This document shows positions 51,378 through 58,301 of a DNA stretch of 64,000 nucleotides, one piece after another (the first letter of the stretch is position 1; every line of letters starts with the position of its first letter). This stretch comes from Edwardsiella anguillarum (GTDB lineage: Bacteria; Pseudomonadota; Gammaproteobacteria; Enterobacterales; Enterobacteriaceae). The DNA is taken from assembly GCF_008801815.1 (NCBI RefSeq), contig NZ_VZOX01000017.1, one strand, 5' to 3'. The translations under genes and the position numbers were made by a program. The notes under the pieces are model-generated. The model made no database searches and had not been told where the DNA came from. It saw only the letters and a list, made by a program, of their open reading frames with translations.

Positions 51378-52229
51378 TTATTTTGGGTAAACAAAAAACT
51401 CAGGCTTCCCATTTTCTAACATGTAGGGAAATCCAATTTTCTCCCCATTACCCAAGGTTACGCCTTTCGGCGCTAAGTATAAGATCACCCAGCTAGGTAA
51501 TTTCTTACTAATATTTGCATAAATCATTTGTTGTGGCATATGGGCATTGGTCCCATTGGTTAAATCAATACGGTTGTATTGAGTGGCATCCTCCGACGTG
51601 AAAGCCCATATTTCTTTTGGAGAGCTGCTGATCAAGGAGGGTGCTACTCCTTTGTGTGGATCGATAACTTGTACGTCTATCGAGCACAACTCAGAAAGGG
51701 CTTTACCTTTGTCAGTGAAATCAGGGCATCCCCAATCTTTCTTTGCGATGAAGTAGGTTAGTCGCCCGTCTTTACCGTATACATCAAAATCTGCGTTGAG
51801 ATTGTTTAGTGTTTCAGCAATGGACGTTTTCACATGTGAAACTAATTTGTCTCGGGCTACTGAGGGTGAGCTGGCTTCGTTGGCTGGCATCCATGCGATA
51901 AGGCTATTGCGAGCACCCTGTTGCTTCGGGCCAAAGGCCCAGTTTGCTAGATTAACAAGTCCTCCCTGCCAATTAGTCATACCAAGAGTTGGTGAGGCAT
52001 ATCCTGCTAATACATATGCAGCACCGAAAGTTTTTGTGTCTGTTAGGCGCTCTAAGGTGTCACGAGGAACGCTGGCATCTCTGATGCCAGTAACTAATCC
52101 ACCAGCCTCTGCAAGGTTGTACGCTCGGCTATGGTCTGCTTTAGGTGCCGGAGGTGTGTAGGTTGTGGATGCACATCCGGTGATGGTGGCGATCGCGACT
52201 GTGAGCGATGCAAATAATACTTTGTTCAT
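51378..52229 (-). CDS. Lipoprotein, unknown function
   Basis: A 283-residue protein with lipobox TVAIATITGCAST (Cys19). The mature domain includes TKTFGAAYVLAGYASPTLGM and WAFGPKQQGARNSLIAWMP, and two more cysteines (KDWGCPDF, LSELCSIDV). It is convergent with traN and shares that terminator. An exact TTTCACATGTGAAA lies inside the coding sequence at 51828-51841. Possibly surface or entry exclusion, but this is only a guess from location. Confidence 0.7.
   Translation of the reverse strand: MNKVLFASLTVAIATITGCASTTYTPPAPKADHSRAYNLAEAGGLVTGIRDASVPRDTLERLTDTKTFGAAYVLAGYASPTLGMTNWQGGLVNLANWAFGPKQQGARNSLIAWMPANEASSPSVARDKLVSHVKTSIAETLNNLNADFDVYGKDGRLTYFIAKKDWGCPDFTDKGKALSELCSIDVQVIDPHKGVAPSLISSSPKEIWAFTSEDATQYNRIDLTNGTNAHMPQQMIYANISKKLPSWVILYLAPKGVTLGNGEKIGFPYMLENGKPEFFVYPK
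51828..51841. promoter_or_regulatory. TTTCACATGTGAAA site inside a coding sequence
   Basis: Exact palindrome within the lipoprotein gene, 388 bp from its start; not in a promoter position, so it may serve ParB loading rather than repression. A second intragenic copy is at 10825-10838. Confidence 0.65.
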
Positions 52230-52293
52230 GTTGCTCTCCTTTTCGAATGTATTTAGACAATATCACAGAGTTATAAAATGCAACTGTAAACTA

Positions 52294-52319
52294 TAAAAAA
52301 AGCCCCTCAAATGAGGGGC
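52294..52319 (-). terminator. Terminator of the AcaB-like gene
   Basis: On the minus strand GCCCCTCA and TGAGGGGC pair and are followed by seven Ts; it lies 64 bp after the stop of the 52383-53090 gene. Confidence 0.85.
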
Positions 52320-52382
52320 AAATCCTGGTGAAGCGCTATATTGTTAGTTTGACTTTTTATGGAGATTTAACATCAAGCATTG

Positions 52383-53090
52383 CTATGCAACACTTTCCTG
52401 TAGTTCAGCGGTGGAGGTTGGTTTGCCCAGAGAAATCTTTGTGGCGATATTGTCTTGGATAACATCACAAGATAGGCCGTCTTCTTCTGGCATTTCTTGA
52501 GTTTCTGGTGCGGCCTGTTCTACCTCGGTCGCTTTCCCTTTCGAGTGGGCTGAGATACGTGCCCGTTTTTCAATACCAATAATGCGACCGGACAGACGGA
52601 TAAATCGCTGTTGCCATTGGTAGTTGGCATCAGTACGTTGTTTGCTATTTAAAATTGAGTGTAGCCACAGTGTGTCTACCACACCCATGAGTGCATCCAT
52701 TTTACGGATCATATGTGCAAACTGGGCGACTTGGGGAGAGTTGATCTCGATAGAGTATTCTTTTGGATTGGTATATCCAGGCATTTCATCAATACCGTTA
52801 TCGGCCATCAACTTTTTGAGTTGAGCTGAGGTTTGATCCAGGTCATCACTGACTTTACTGATATGTTCCAGGATAACGAGCTCAACTTCATCAATAGCCG
52901 CTTGGTCCCCGATAATGCGTAGAATCACATCAATGGAGAACAGGGCATTTGATACCCGAGAAAAGCTACGATCCATGACACGTTGTGCTTGGAGGCTATT
53001 CAATTTTAAGGATTGAGTGAAAACAGGTCTAGAGTGGATGTTGCTGCTTCGCTCACTCCCGGTTTCAGTTACTGCCACTGCTTCTGCCAT
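52383..53090 (-). CDS. DUF1845/AcaB-like ICE and plasmid protein, possible regulator
   Basis: A 235-residue protein from the ATG at 53090 (MAEAVAVTETGSERSSNI), chosen for AGGAG 8 nt upstream; the longer frame to 53165 has no ribosome site. SLKLNSLQAQRVMDRSFSRV, ALFSIDVILRIIGDQAAIDE and AHMIRKMDALMGVVDTLWL recall the helical family known from integrative elements (DUF1845, TIGR03761) that I believe includes AcaB, an activator in IncA/C plasmids. It is divergent from the 53 kb block, whose promoter carries an activator-type box. Confidence 0.55.
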   Translation of the reverse strand: MAEAVAVTETGSERSSNIHSRPVFTQSLKLNSLQAQRVMDRSFSRVSNALFSIDVILRIIGDQAAIDEVELVILEHISKVSDDLDQTSAQLKKLMADNGIDEMPGYTNPKEYSIEINSPQVAQFAHMIRKMDALMGVVDTLWLHSILNSKQRTDANYQWQQRFIRLSGRIIGIEKRARISAHSKGKATEVEQAAPETQEMPEEDGLSCDVIQDNIATKISLGKPTSTAELQESVA

Positions 53091-53170
53091 ATGGATAACT
53101 CCTAATTTTGAGGTAAAGATAAACGCATAAAAAAGAATAAGGCTTATTAATCGTCTTTCAGACATCCCAA

Positions 53171-53225
53171 TGTGCCCAAAATGGTCACTTACAGCGTTTT
53201 CCTACCTACAAATGTGAGCTATATT
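53171..53225 (+). promoter_or_regulatory. Activator-type box and promoter of the 53-61 kb block
   Basis: GCCCAAAATGGTCACTTACA from 53174 matches the box; TATATT at 53220-53225 is a -10 hexamer 45 bp from the first C. The predicted transcript start near 53232 puts the first RNA motif at its 5' end. Confidence 0.65.
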
Positions 53226-53235
53226 TAGGACATCT

Positions 53236-53285
53236 TAGTCGCATCGCGACTATCTGTGAGATAGCTGGTCTCCAAAAACAAACAG
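53236..53285 (+). ncRNA. Repeated RNA-like motif, copy 1 (most diverged)
   Basis: Hairpin 1 TAGTCGC/GCGACTA (53236-53252, loop ATC). Hairpin 2 GAGA-TAGCTGG-TCTC (53258-53272). Tail CAAAAACAAACAG to 53285. Compared with the other copies one base pair of hairpin 2 changes from C-G to A-T on both sides, and hairpin 1 is entirely different in sequence but still paired. Confidence 0.62.
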
Positions 53286-53314
53286 CATCTACCTATATGC
53301 TTACTGCATATCTT

Positions 53315-53383
53315 AACCCCACCGGGGGCATACCCCGGCTATCGGGCGTTGCTCCTGGATTTTCTATCTATAGGAGTAACACC
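53315..53383 (+). promoter_or_regulatory. Two-hairpin translational leader 1
   Basis: Hairpin A: CCGGGG/CCCCGG (53322-53338). Hairpin B: GTTGCTCC (53348-53355) with GGAGTAAC (53373-53380), which holds the ribosome site of the ATG at 53384. Confidence 0.62.
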
Positions 53384-53704
53384 ATGCATATCCTTACTTT
53401 CATTGCGTGTATGCTTATGGCTTTTGGTACGTTATGTGTTGGGGCAAAGGTATTTGTTACGGCCTTTGCAGCCCTTACGAAGACGTTCCACCGCTTTGGT
53501 TTGTTCTTAATGAACAAATATGCAATAACCGCAATGCGGTCCGTACAGGCCGTCATCAAATCTCGAACAGCTAAGGCTGTGAAGCAGCCGAAGGCTGTTG
53601 TTGAGTTTTTCCCACAAACTCAAAATATTATCGAGCAAGATCGAGATTTAGATTATCTTGAAATCCCTACTTACTTGCGTAAAGGCGATCATCTTGTATG
53701 GTAG
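53384..53704 (+). CDS. Small single-helix membrane protein, unknown function
   Basis: A 106-residue protein from the ATG at 53384 (GGAG upstream); the apparent longer frame is the structured leader. An N-terminal membrane helix (ILTFIACMLMAFGTLCVGAK) is followed by a basic stretch (AMRSVQAVIKSRTAKAVKQP) and an acidic tail (IIEQDRDLDYLEIPTYLRKG). First gene of the block. Not recognised. Confidence 0.6.
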   Translation: MHILTFIACMLMAFGTLCVGAKVFVTAFAALTKTFHRFGLFLMNKYAITAMRSVQAVIKSRTAKAVKQPKAVVEFFPQTQNIIEQDRDLDYLEIPTYLRKGDHLVW

Positions 53705-53732
53705 TAACGTGCCAACGTGTGGCTCGTTTATC

Positions 53733-53909
53733 GACATCGGGGAGAAGTATCTCCTCGGTGTCTCTGTCGCTAGCTACTGATAGTGACAGAAGACACAGCC
53801 TCTGTGGCTTGTCTTAAAAATTGCCTGGAGGCAGGTGTTTTCTAAGACAAGCTACGGAGGTTTTATCGTAGAGTCTGTTTACTTATGGTTTTGATCATCA
53901 GTAAACAGA
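53733..53909 (+). ncRNA. Dense series of hairpins in a 330-bp gap before cobS
   Basis: No gene is present. Stems in order: GACATCGGGGAG/CTCCTCGGTGTC (53733-53762, two GU pairs); CTGTCGCTA/TAGTGACAG (about 53764-53789); CACAG/CTGTG (53794-53806); GCTTGTCTTA/TAAGACAAGC (53807-53852) with an inner TGCC/GGCA stem; TACG/CGTA (about 53853-53870); TCTGTTTAC/GTAAACAGA (53874-53909). They run directly into RNA motif copy 2. This could be one large structured RNA or a processed region. Confidence 0.5.
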
Positions 53910-53913
53910 TTTT

Positions 53914-53966
53914 GTCCTCTCCGAGGGCGAAAAGTGCGATAGCTGGTCGCCAAAAATAAACAGTAA
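53914..53966 (+). ncRNA. Repeated RNA-like motif, copy 2
   Basis: Hairpin 1 GTCCTC/GAGGGC (53914-53928, loop TCC). Hairpin 2 GCGA-TAGCTGG-TCGC (53936-53950). Tail CAAAAATAAACAGTAAAC to about 53968. Lies upstream of cobS. Confidence 0.7.
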
Positions 53967-53974
53967 ACACTTAA

Positions 53975-54034
53975 CCCATGCGGGTACACCTCCCGCTTGG
54001 GGCTGGTGTACCCCCCTTATCAGGAGTACACCTT
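53975..54034 (+). promoter_or_regulatory. Two-hairpin translational leader 2 (cobS)
   Basis: Hairpin A: GCGGG/CCCGC (53980-53996) inside an outer CCC/GGG. Hairpin B: GGTGTAC (54005-54011) with GTACACC (54026-54032), extended by CC/GG over the AGGAG ribosome site. TACACC also occurs in hairpin A, so GGTGTAC could pair either way. Confidence 0.68.
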
Positions 54035-55021
54035 ATGTCAACACTGGCTACATTTTCAGTACAAGAGATCTTCGGTCTACCGGATATCCCTAAGGGGGTA
54101 AAAGCTACTGGCTATGCTGATAGCTCTAATCCTTTCATCCCATCTATTAATAAATACTATGTCTTCCGCAAACAGTTGTTGAGAGAGGTTTTAGCTTACC
54201 TCGCTGAGCCTGGGGGAGACGCTTTGTTTATTACTGGCCCCACGGGGTCAGGTAAAACCTCAGGGATTACTGAGATTGCAGGGCGCTTGAATTGGCCTGT
54301 TCAGCAACTAACGGCCCATGGCCGGATGGAGCTGACGGACTTGATTGGGCACCATGCACTGATCGCGGAAAAACCTGGGGAGCCTCCAGTCATGCAGTTC
54401 ATGTATGGCCCATTGGCTGTTGCCATGCGAGAAGGCCATATTCTCCTCATTAATGAGGTAGATTTGGCTGATCCTGCTGAGTTAGCAGGGCTGAATGATG
54501 TCTTGGAAGGACGTCCGTTAGTGATCACCCAGAATGGAGGGGAGATCATTAAGCCACACCCGATGTTTCGTGTTGTCGTTACCGGAAACTCAACTGGTTC
54601 CGGAGATGCGTCGGGCTTGTACCAAGGTGTGATGATGCAAAACATTGCAGCAATGGATCGCTATCGTTTCACTGTGGTTGGGTATGCAGACGAGGCTTCT
54701 GAACTTTGCATCCTTAGTCTCGTCACTCCAGCTCTCCCCGCGAATGTACGGAATGGTATGGTTCGGATCGCAAATCAGATCCGAAAGCTATTTCTTGGCG
54801 AAAACGGAGCTGATGGTCAGCTCAGTGTAACCATGTCTACCCGGACATTAGTACGGTGGGCAAAGCTTTCCTTGGCGTTCCGTGGAGCACCTAACGCTAT
54901 TGAGTACGCGTTAGAGCAAGCTCTGCTTGCACGAGCTGCCAAGGAAGAGCGGGAGGCAATCCTGCGTATAGCTAAGGATGTCTTCGGCGATCAATGGAGC
55001 AGTAATCATGGTGGAAAATAG
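54035..55021 (+). CDS. CobS/MoxR-type AAA+ ATPase
   Basis: A 328-residue AAA+ ATPase from the ATG at 54035 (AGGAG 8 nt upstream); an upstream in-frame ATG at 53978 lies in the leader. Walker A is ITGPTGSGKTSGI (68-75), HGRMELTDLIGH is the first insert region, Walker B is HILLINEVDLADP, and FRVVVTGNSTGSGD holds sensor 1. Relatives in SXT and IncA/C elements are called cobS although no cobalamin pathway is present. Together with the VWA gene at 59663 it forms a MoxR-VWA type pair, a remodelling chaperone system. Confidence 0.85.
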   Translation: MSTLATFSVQEIFGLPDIPKGVKATGYADSSNPFIPSINKYYVFRKQLLREVLAYLAEPGGDALFITGPTGSGKTSGITEIAGRLNWPVQQLTAHGRMELTDLIGHHALIAEKPGEPPVMQFMYGPLAVAMREGHILLINEVDLADPAELAGLNDVLEGRPLVITQNGGEIIKPHPMFRVVVTGNSTGSGDASGLYQGVMMQNIAAMDRYRFTVVGYADEASELCILSLVTPALPANVRNGMVRIANQIRKLFLGENGADGQLSVTMSTRTLVRWAKLSLAFRGAPNAIEYALEQALLARAAKEEREAILRIAKDVFGDQWSSNHGGK

Positions 55022-55901
55022 CTGTGCGTGTAGTCGCTACGTCTTTGTTGATGGAGCAACGGCAGAGCGAGTGGAGGCCTGTATCGGGTATAAAATGCTC
55101 CGAGAGCCAGATCCAAAACTCTTATCACCGGGATTATTCTCTTTAGTTAAGCTAGAACGTATTGTTAAAACTGGAGACCTAGGAAGTTGGTCTGAAACTA
55201 CACTTAGTGGGCCTTTTGAAGCAACTAGTTTACATACGATCCCTATGTCCTATAAGGACCAAGAAAAGCAGTATGTCTCACAGTTTCTCAGCCGGTTTAA
55301 CTACCTGGATGAGGTTCTGATAAACGCACAGAGACTTACTGTAATTCGGGATGGGGATAATGGCAGTAGTTCCCGCCATTGTGCTCGTGTGGTATCCCTT
55401 AGCTGGTTGTTATCACCACCGCCTGTGCGTACAGGCCGTATGGGAGCATTAAGTGTTTTTATCACAGAGGTGTTTACTCAGGGCGCGGATTTACTCGGCT
55501 TTGAGTCTACTCCAGATGTGTTGATGAAAACCGAAGAGGGCTATTCCTTATCGGTTGATACAGCTCTCGGAGAGAACACTATCCATCCAGATACATTGGT
55601 TGGGGCTGGTGAAATCCTTCCGGAGCATGGGTATAAACCGTGGCTGATGTTGGTGTACTTGCAACAGCAATTTCAGCAGCGTAGTAGTGAGTTCTCAGAC
55701 GAAGTTAAGCCGCTGGTGGAGTTCTGCGATGAGCTGGGCACTATCTGCGACTTTAAGCGTTTTGACTCATACCTGCCTCTTATTCAACGATTTTGCTTCA
55801 ACCATGATGAGGTCAGAATGGATGCAGAAAGGCTTGGCCTTGTATCTGCTCTGATTAATCTGGTTGCAGTTAAAACCGATCGAGAGGACTTTTTTTTCTA
55901 A
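55008..55901 (+). CDS. Protein of unknown function between cobS and bet
   Basis: A 297-residue soluble protein from the ATG at 55008 (GGAG 8 nt upstream), overlapping the cobS end by 14 bp. No membrane helix; mixed alpha/beta composition (RYVFVDGATAERVEACIGYK; LQQQFQQRSSEFSDEVKP). It is the only large gene in this block without its own two-hairpin leader, so it is probably translated by coupling to cobS. Not recognised. Confidence 0.65.
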   Translation: MVENSCACSRYVFVDGATAERVEACIGYKMLREPDPKLLSPGLFSLVKLERIVKTGDLGSWSETTLSGPFEATSLHTIPMSYKDQEKQYVSQFLSRFNYLDEVLINAQRLTVIRDGDNGSSSRHCARVVSLSWLLSPPPVRTGRMGALSVFITEVFTQGADLLGFESTPDVLMKTEEGYSLSVDTALGENTIHPDTLVGAGEILPEHGYKPWLMLVYLQQQFQQRSSEFSDEVKPLVEFCDELGTICDFKRFDSYLPLIQRFCFNHDEVRMDAERLGLVSALINLVAVKTDREDFFF

Positions 55902-55946
55902 CCTACGATGTGCTCCAAATCATTTGGAGCACATATTTTTAATATC

Positions 55947-56005
55947 CCCATCGGGGCACCAGTGCCCTGATGGGTCGTGGTGTCCCGCTAAGTAAGGAGA
56001 ACACC
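55947..56005 (+). promoter_or_regulatory. Two-hairpin translational leader 3 (bet)
   Basis: Hairpin A: CCCATCGGGGCA with TGCCCTGATGGG (55947-55974). Hairpin B: GGTGT (55979-55983) with ACACC (56001-56005), enclosing GGAG and ending at the ATG. Confidence 0.68.
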
Positions 56006-57019
56006 ATGTCTGAATCCTCATCCTCATCCTCATCCTCATCGAAGGATGAGTCTCCTTCACTGGTTAACCGTGTAGCTAGTCGTTACGGGATTGACCCTGT
56101 GAAGTTTTTTGATTCTCTGAAAGCTACAGCGTTTAAACAACGTGATGGCTCAGCACCAACGAATGAGCAAATGATGGCTTTGTTGATCGTTGCAGAGCAA
56201 TACAGGTTGAATCCTTTTACTAAGGAGATTTACGCCTACCCTGATAGGGAGAATGGCATAATTCCTGTGATAGGAGTTGATGGTTGGAGCCGAATTATCA
56301 ATGAACACCCACAATATGATGGCGTGGAATTTGTGTATTCGAATAAGCTCGTGCAGATGAGAGGTGCCAAAGTTGAGAGCCCTGATTGGATTGAGTGTGT
56401 AATGTACCGCAAGGACAGGACACGCCCTATTCGTATCAAGGAGTTTCTCGATGAGGTGTACCGCCCTCCATTTCAACTGAAATCTAAGGGCGGCAATCAG
56501 TACACCATGGATGGCCCTTGGCAGACGCATACAAAACGCCAACTTCGTCATAAGGCGTTGATTCAATGTGCTCGTATTGCATTCGGTTTTTCAGGTATTT
56601 ATGACATAGATGAAGCTGAACGTATCCATGAACAGTCTGAGAAGATCATAAATCCAGTTAATTTTGAGGATGGAGATCGTGAGGGCTGTTTAGAGGATAA
56701 GACCCATACTCCTTTAACTATCGAGCAGAACGAGGTTCAGGCTCCTCTGACGGATATCGAGCATAAACAGCTCGATGAAGTCGTGAGGCTGCTGGTTAAG
56801 CGGGTGGGGGATATTAATAATAGCTGGAAACCTGCGTTTCAATATGCAAAACGGCGGTATCAAAATGATCAGCGAAGTTTGTGCTATATAGTCGATGCTC
56901 TCAAGGCTAAGGAGCTCAAGGCTAAAGAACAAACTCAACAACCTCAGCAACCTCAGGCTAACATGGCGATTGACTTGCATGAGGCAACGAAGTTTTGCGA
57001 CGGTGATCATTACTATTAA
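56006..57019 (+). CDS. bet: Phage-type single-strand annealing protein Bet
   Basis: A 337-residue RecT/Bet-family annealase from the ATG at 56006 (GGAG 8 nt upstream). A poly-serine start coded by TCCTCA repeats is followed by FFDSLKATAFKQRDGSAPTN, LNPFTKEIYAYPDRENGIIP, VIGVDGWSRIINEHPQYDG and HKALIQCARIAFGFSGIYD. It anneals complementary strands and works with the exonuclease gene that follows. SXT and IncA/C elements carry the same pair, which promotes recombination between elements. The C-terminal part is Gln-rich and variable. Confidence 0.9.
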   Translation: MSESSSSSSSSSKDESPSLVNRVASRYGIDPVKFFDSLKATAFKQRDGSAPTNEQMMALLIVAEQYRLNPFTKEIYAYPDRENGIIPVIGVDGWSRIINEHPQYDGVEFVYSNKLVQMRGAKVESPDWIECVMYRKDRTRPIRIKEFLDEVYRPPFQLKSKGGNQYTMDGPWQTHTKRQLRHKALIQCARIAFGFSGIYDIDEAERIHEQSEKIINPVNFEDGDREGCLEDKTHTPLTIEQNEVQAPLTDIEHKQLDEVVRLLVKRVGDINNSWKPAFQYAKRRYQNDQRSLCYIVDALKAKELKAKEQTQQPQQPQANMAIDLHEATKFCDGDHYY

Positions 57020-57076
57020 CCCTAGGGGTGGCCTCCCCTGGGGGTGGCCCCTCCAATTTTTTTCTTGGAGGGTTCT
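57020..57076 (+). promoter_or_regulatory. Two-hairpin translational leader 4 (exo)
   Basis: Hairpin A: CCCTAGGGG with CCCCTGGGG (57020-57043, one GU pair). Hairpin B: CCCTCC (57049-57054) with GGAGGG (57067-57072), the ribosome site of the ATG at 57077. Confidence 0.68.
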
Positions 57077-58087
57077 ATGAATGTCGTTGACCTTTCGCAG
57101 GAAGGTGATGATTGGTTAGAGTGGCGGCGTAATGGCATAACAGCTACTGATGCTGCCATTTTAGTGGGATTATCGCCTTATAAGACACGATGGAGACTCT
57201 GGGCTGAGAAGACAGGGTATGCGCGAGAAGTAGATCTTAGCTTGAATCCTTTAGTTCGCAGAGGAGTCGAGAACGAGGATATTGCAAGGCGTGCATTTGA
57301 GGAAAAGCATAATGACTTGCTTCTTTCTCTCTGTGTCGAGTCTGTAGCAACTCCACTAATGAGAGCATCGTTAGATGGACTCAACAGTCAAGGAGAACCC
57401 GTCGAGCTGAAATGCCCGAGCGGGTCAGTATGGGAGGAAGTTTGTGCTGAACAAACAAACAGCAAGGCATACCGACTTTACTATCCGCAAGTTCAGCATC
57501 AACTGTTAGTAACAGGTGCAACACGGGGGTGGTTAGTCTTTTACTTTGATGGACAGATACAGGAGTTTTTGATACTCCGAGATGAGACCATGATCCAACA
57601 AATCTTGGCTGAGGCTCAAGTATTCTGGCAACAAGTAAAAGATAAGAAGGAGCCTGATAAAAATCCGGAGAAAGATCTGTTCATTCCACATGGAAAAGAG
57701 ATCGATATCTGGATTACTGCTGCTGAGTCGTATCGCCTGTATGAAAGTGAAATTCAGGAGATAAAACAGCGTTTGGTGCAGCTTCAAGAGCGCCAGAAGC
57801 CCCATGTTGAGATGATGAAATCACTGATGGGAGAGTACCTCCATGCAGATTACTGCGGTGTGCTAGTCACTCGATATAAGGTTGCTGGCCGAATAGACTA
57901 TAAAAAGCTACTGGATGAAAAAGTGTCAGGTGTTAAGCCAGAAGACCTTGATCATTACAGGGAAAAATCATCTGACCGGTGTCGGATTACGGTTACTGGT
58001 TCGGTGAAACCTCGGTATATTGTTGATGAGGATGTTCTTGCGCCTCTGAATGATCGACCGGAAGAAGTAGAGACATTCTACTGGTAA
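57077..58087 (+). CDS. exo: YqaJ/lambda-Exo type alkaline exonuclease
   Basis: A 336-residue nuclease from the ATG at 57077. DWLEWRRNGITATDAAILVG and LSPYKTRWRLWAEKTG open the YqaJ domain; ASLDGLNSQGEPVELKCPSG has the catalytic D then E-x-K; YYPQVQHQLLVTGATRGWLV is the following motif. It degrades one strand of DNA ends so that Bet can anneal the other. The C-terminal coiled coil (EIQEIKQRLVQLQERQ) and the remainder are element-specific. Confidence 0.9.
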   Translation: MNVVDLSQEGDDWLEWRRNGITATDAAILVGLSPYKTRWRLWAEKTGYAREVDLSLNPLVRRGVENEDIARRAFEEKHNDLLLSLCVESVATPLMRASLDGLNSQGEPVELKCPSGSVWEEVCAEQTNSKAYRLYYPQVQHQLLVTGATRGWLVFYFDGQIQEFLILRDETMIQQILAEAQVFWQQVKDKKEPDKNPEKDLFIPHGKEIDIWITAAESYRLYESEIQEIKQRLVQLQERQKPHVEMMKSLMGEYLHADYCGVLVTRYKVAGRIDYKKLLDEKVSGVKPEDLDHYREKSSDRCRITVTGSVKPRYIVDEDVLAPLNDRPEEVETFYW

Positions 58088-58105
58088 GTAGGGGGAGTCC
58101 CCTGC

Positions 58106-58155
58106 TTTCCAAGTGGTATCGATTTTCACATGTGAAAATTTGTGCCACTTGGAAA
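58106..58155. promoter_or_regulatory. Cruciform-like inverted repeat with a TTTCACATGTGAAA operator in its loop
   Basis: TTTCCAAGTGG (58106-58116) and CCACTTGGAAA (58145-58155) are perfect 11-bp arms; the palindrome at 58124-58137 sits in the middle. It precedes RNA motif copy 3 by 9 bp. Confidence 0.65.
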
Positions 58156-58164
58156 ACAGATTTT

Positions 58165-58220
58165 GTTCTCTTCGGGGAGCGAAACGTGCGATAGCTGGTC
58201 GCCAAAAATAAACAGCAAAC
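58165..58220 (+). ncRNA. Repeated RNA-like motif, copy 3
   Basis: Hairpin 1 GTTCTC-TTCG-GGGAGC (58165-58180) with a C(UUCG)G tetraloop. Hairpin 2 GCGA-TAGCTGG-TCGC (58188-58202). Tail CAAAAATAAACAGCAAAC to 58220. The tetraloop supports action as RNA. Confidence 0.7.
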
Positions 58221-58239
58221 TAACGTTTTTATTAGCTAG

Positions 58240-58301
58240 CCCAACCGGGCGTATCCACCCGGTATGGGTCGTGATGCGCCCTCAACTTAATGGAGTGCAT
58301 C
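58240..58301 (+). promoter_or_regulatory. Two-hairpin translational leader 5 (DUF3150 gene)
   Basis: Hairpin A: CCGGG/CCCGG (58245-58262) inside outer CCC/GGG. Hairpin B: TGATGC (58272-58277) with GCATCA (58297-58302), which takes in the A of the start codon and closes over GGAG. Confidence 0.68.

Noticed and set aside
53978..54034. An upstream start for the AAA+ protein reading MRVHLPLGAGV.
   Set aside because: This is the structured leader in frame by chance; the ATG at 54035 has AGGAG at proper distance and the protein aligns from there.
56013..56041. Phase-variable TCCTCA repeat at the bet start.
   Set aside because: The unit is 6 bp, so length change adds or removes two serines without shifting the frame; contingency control is unlikely.
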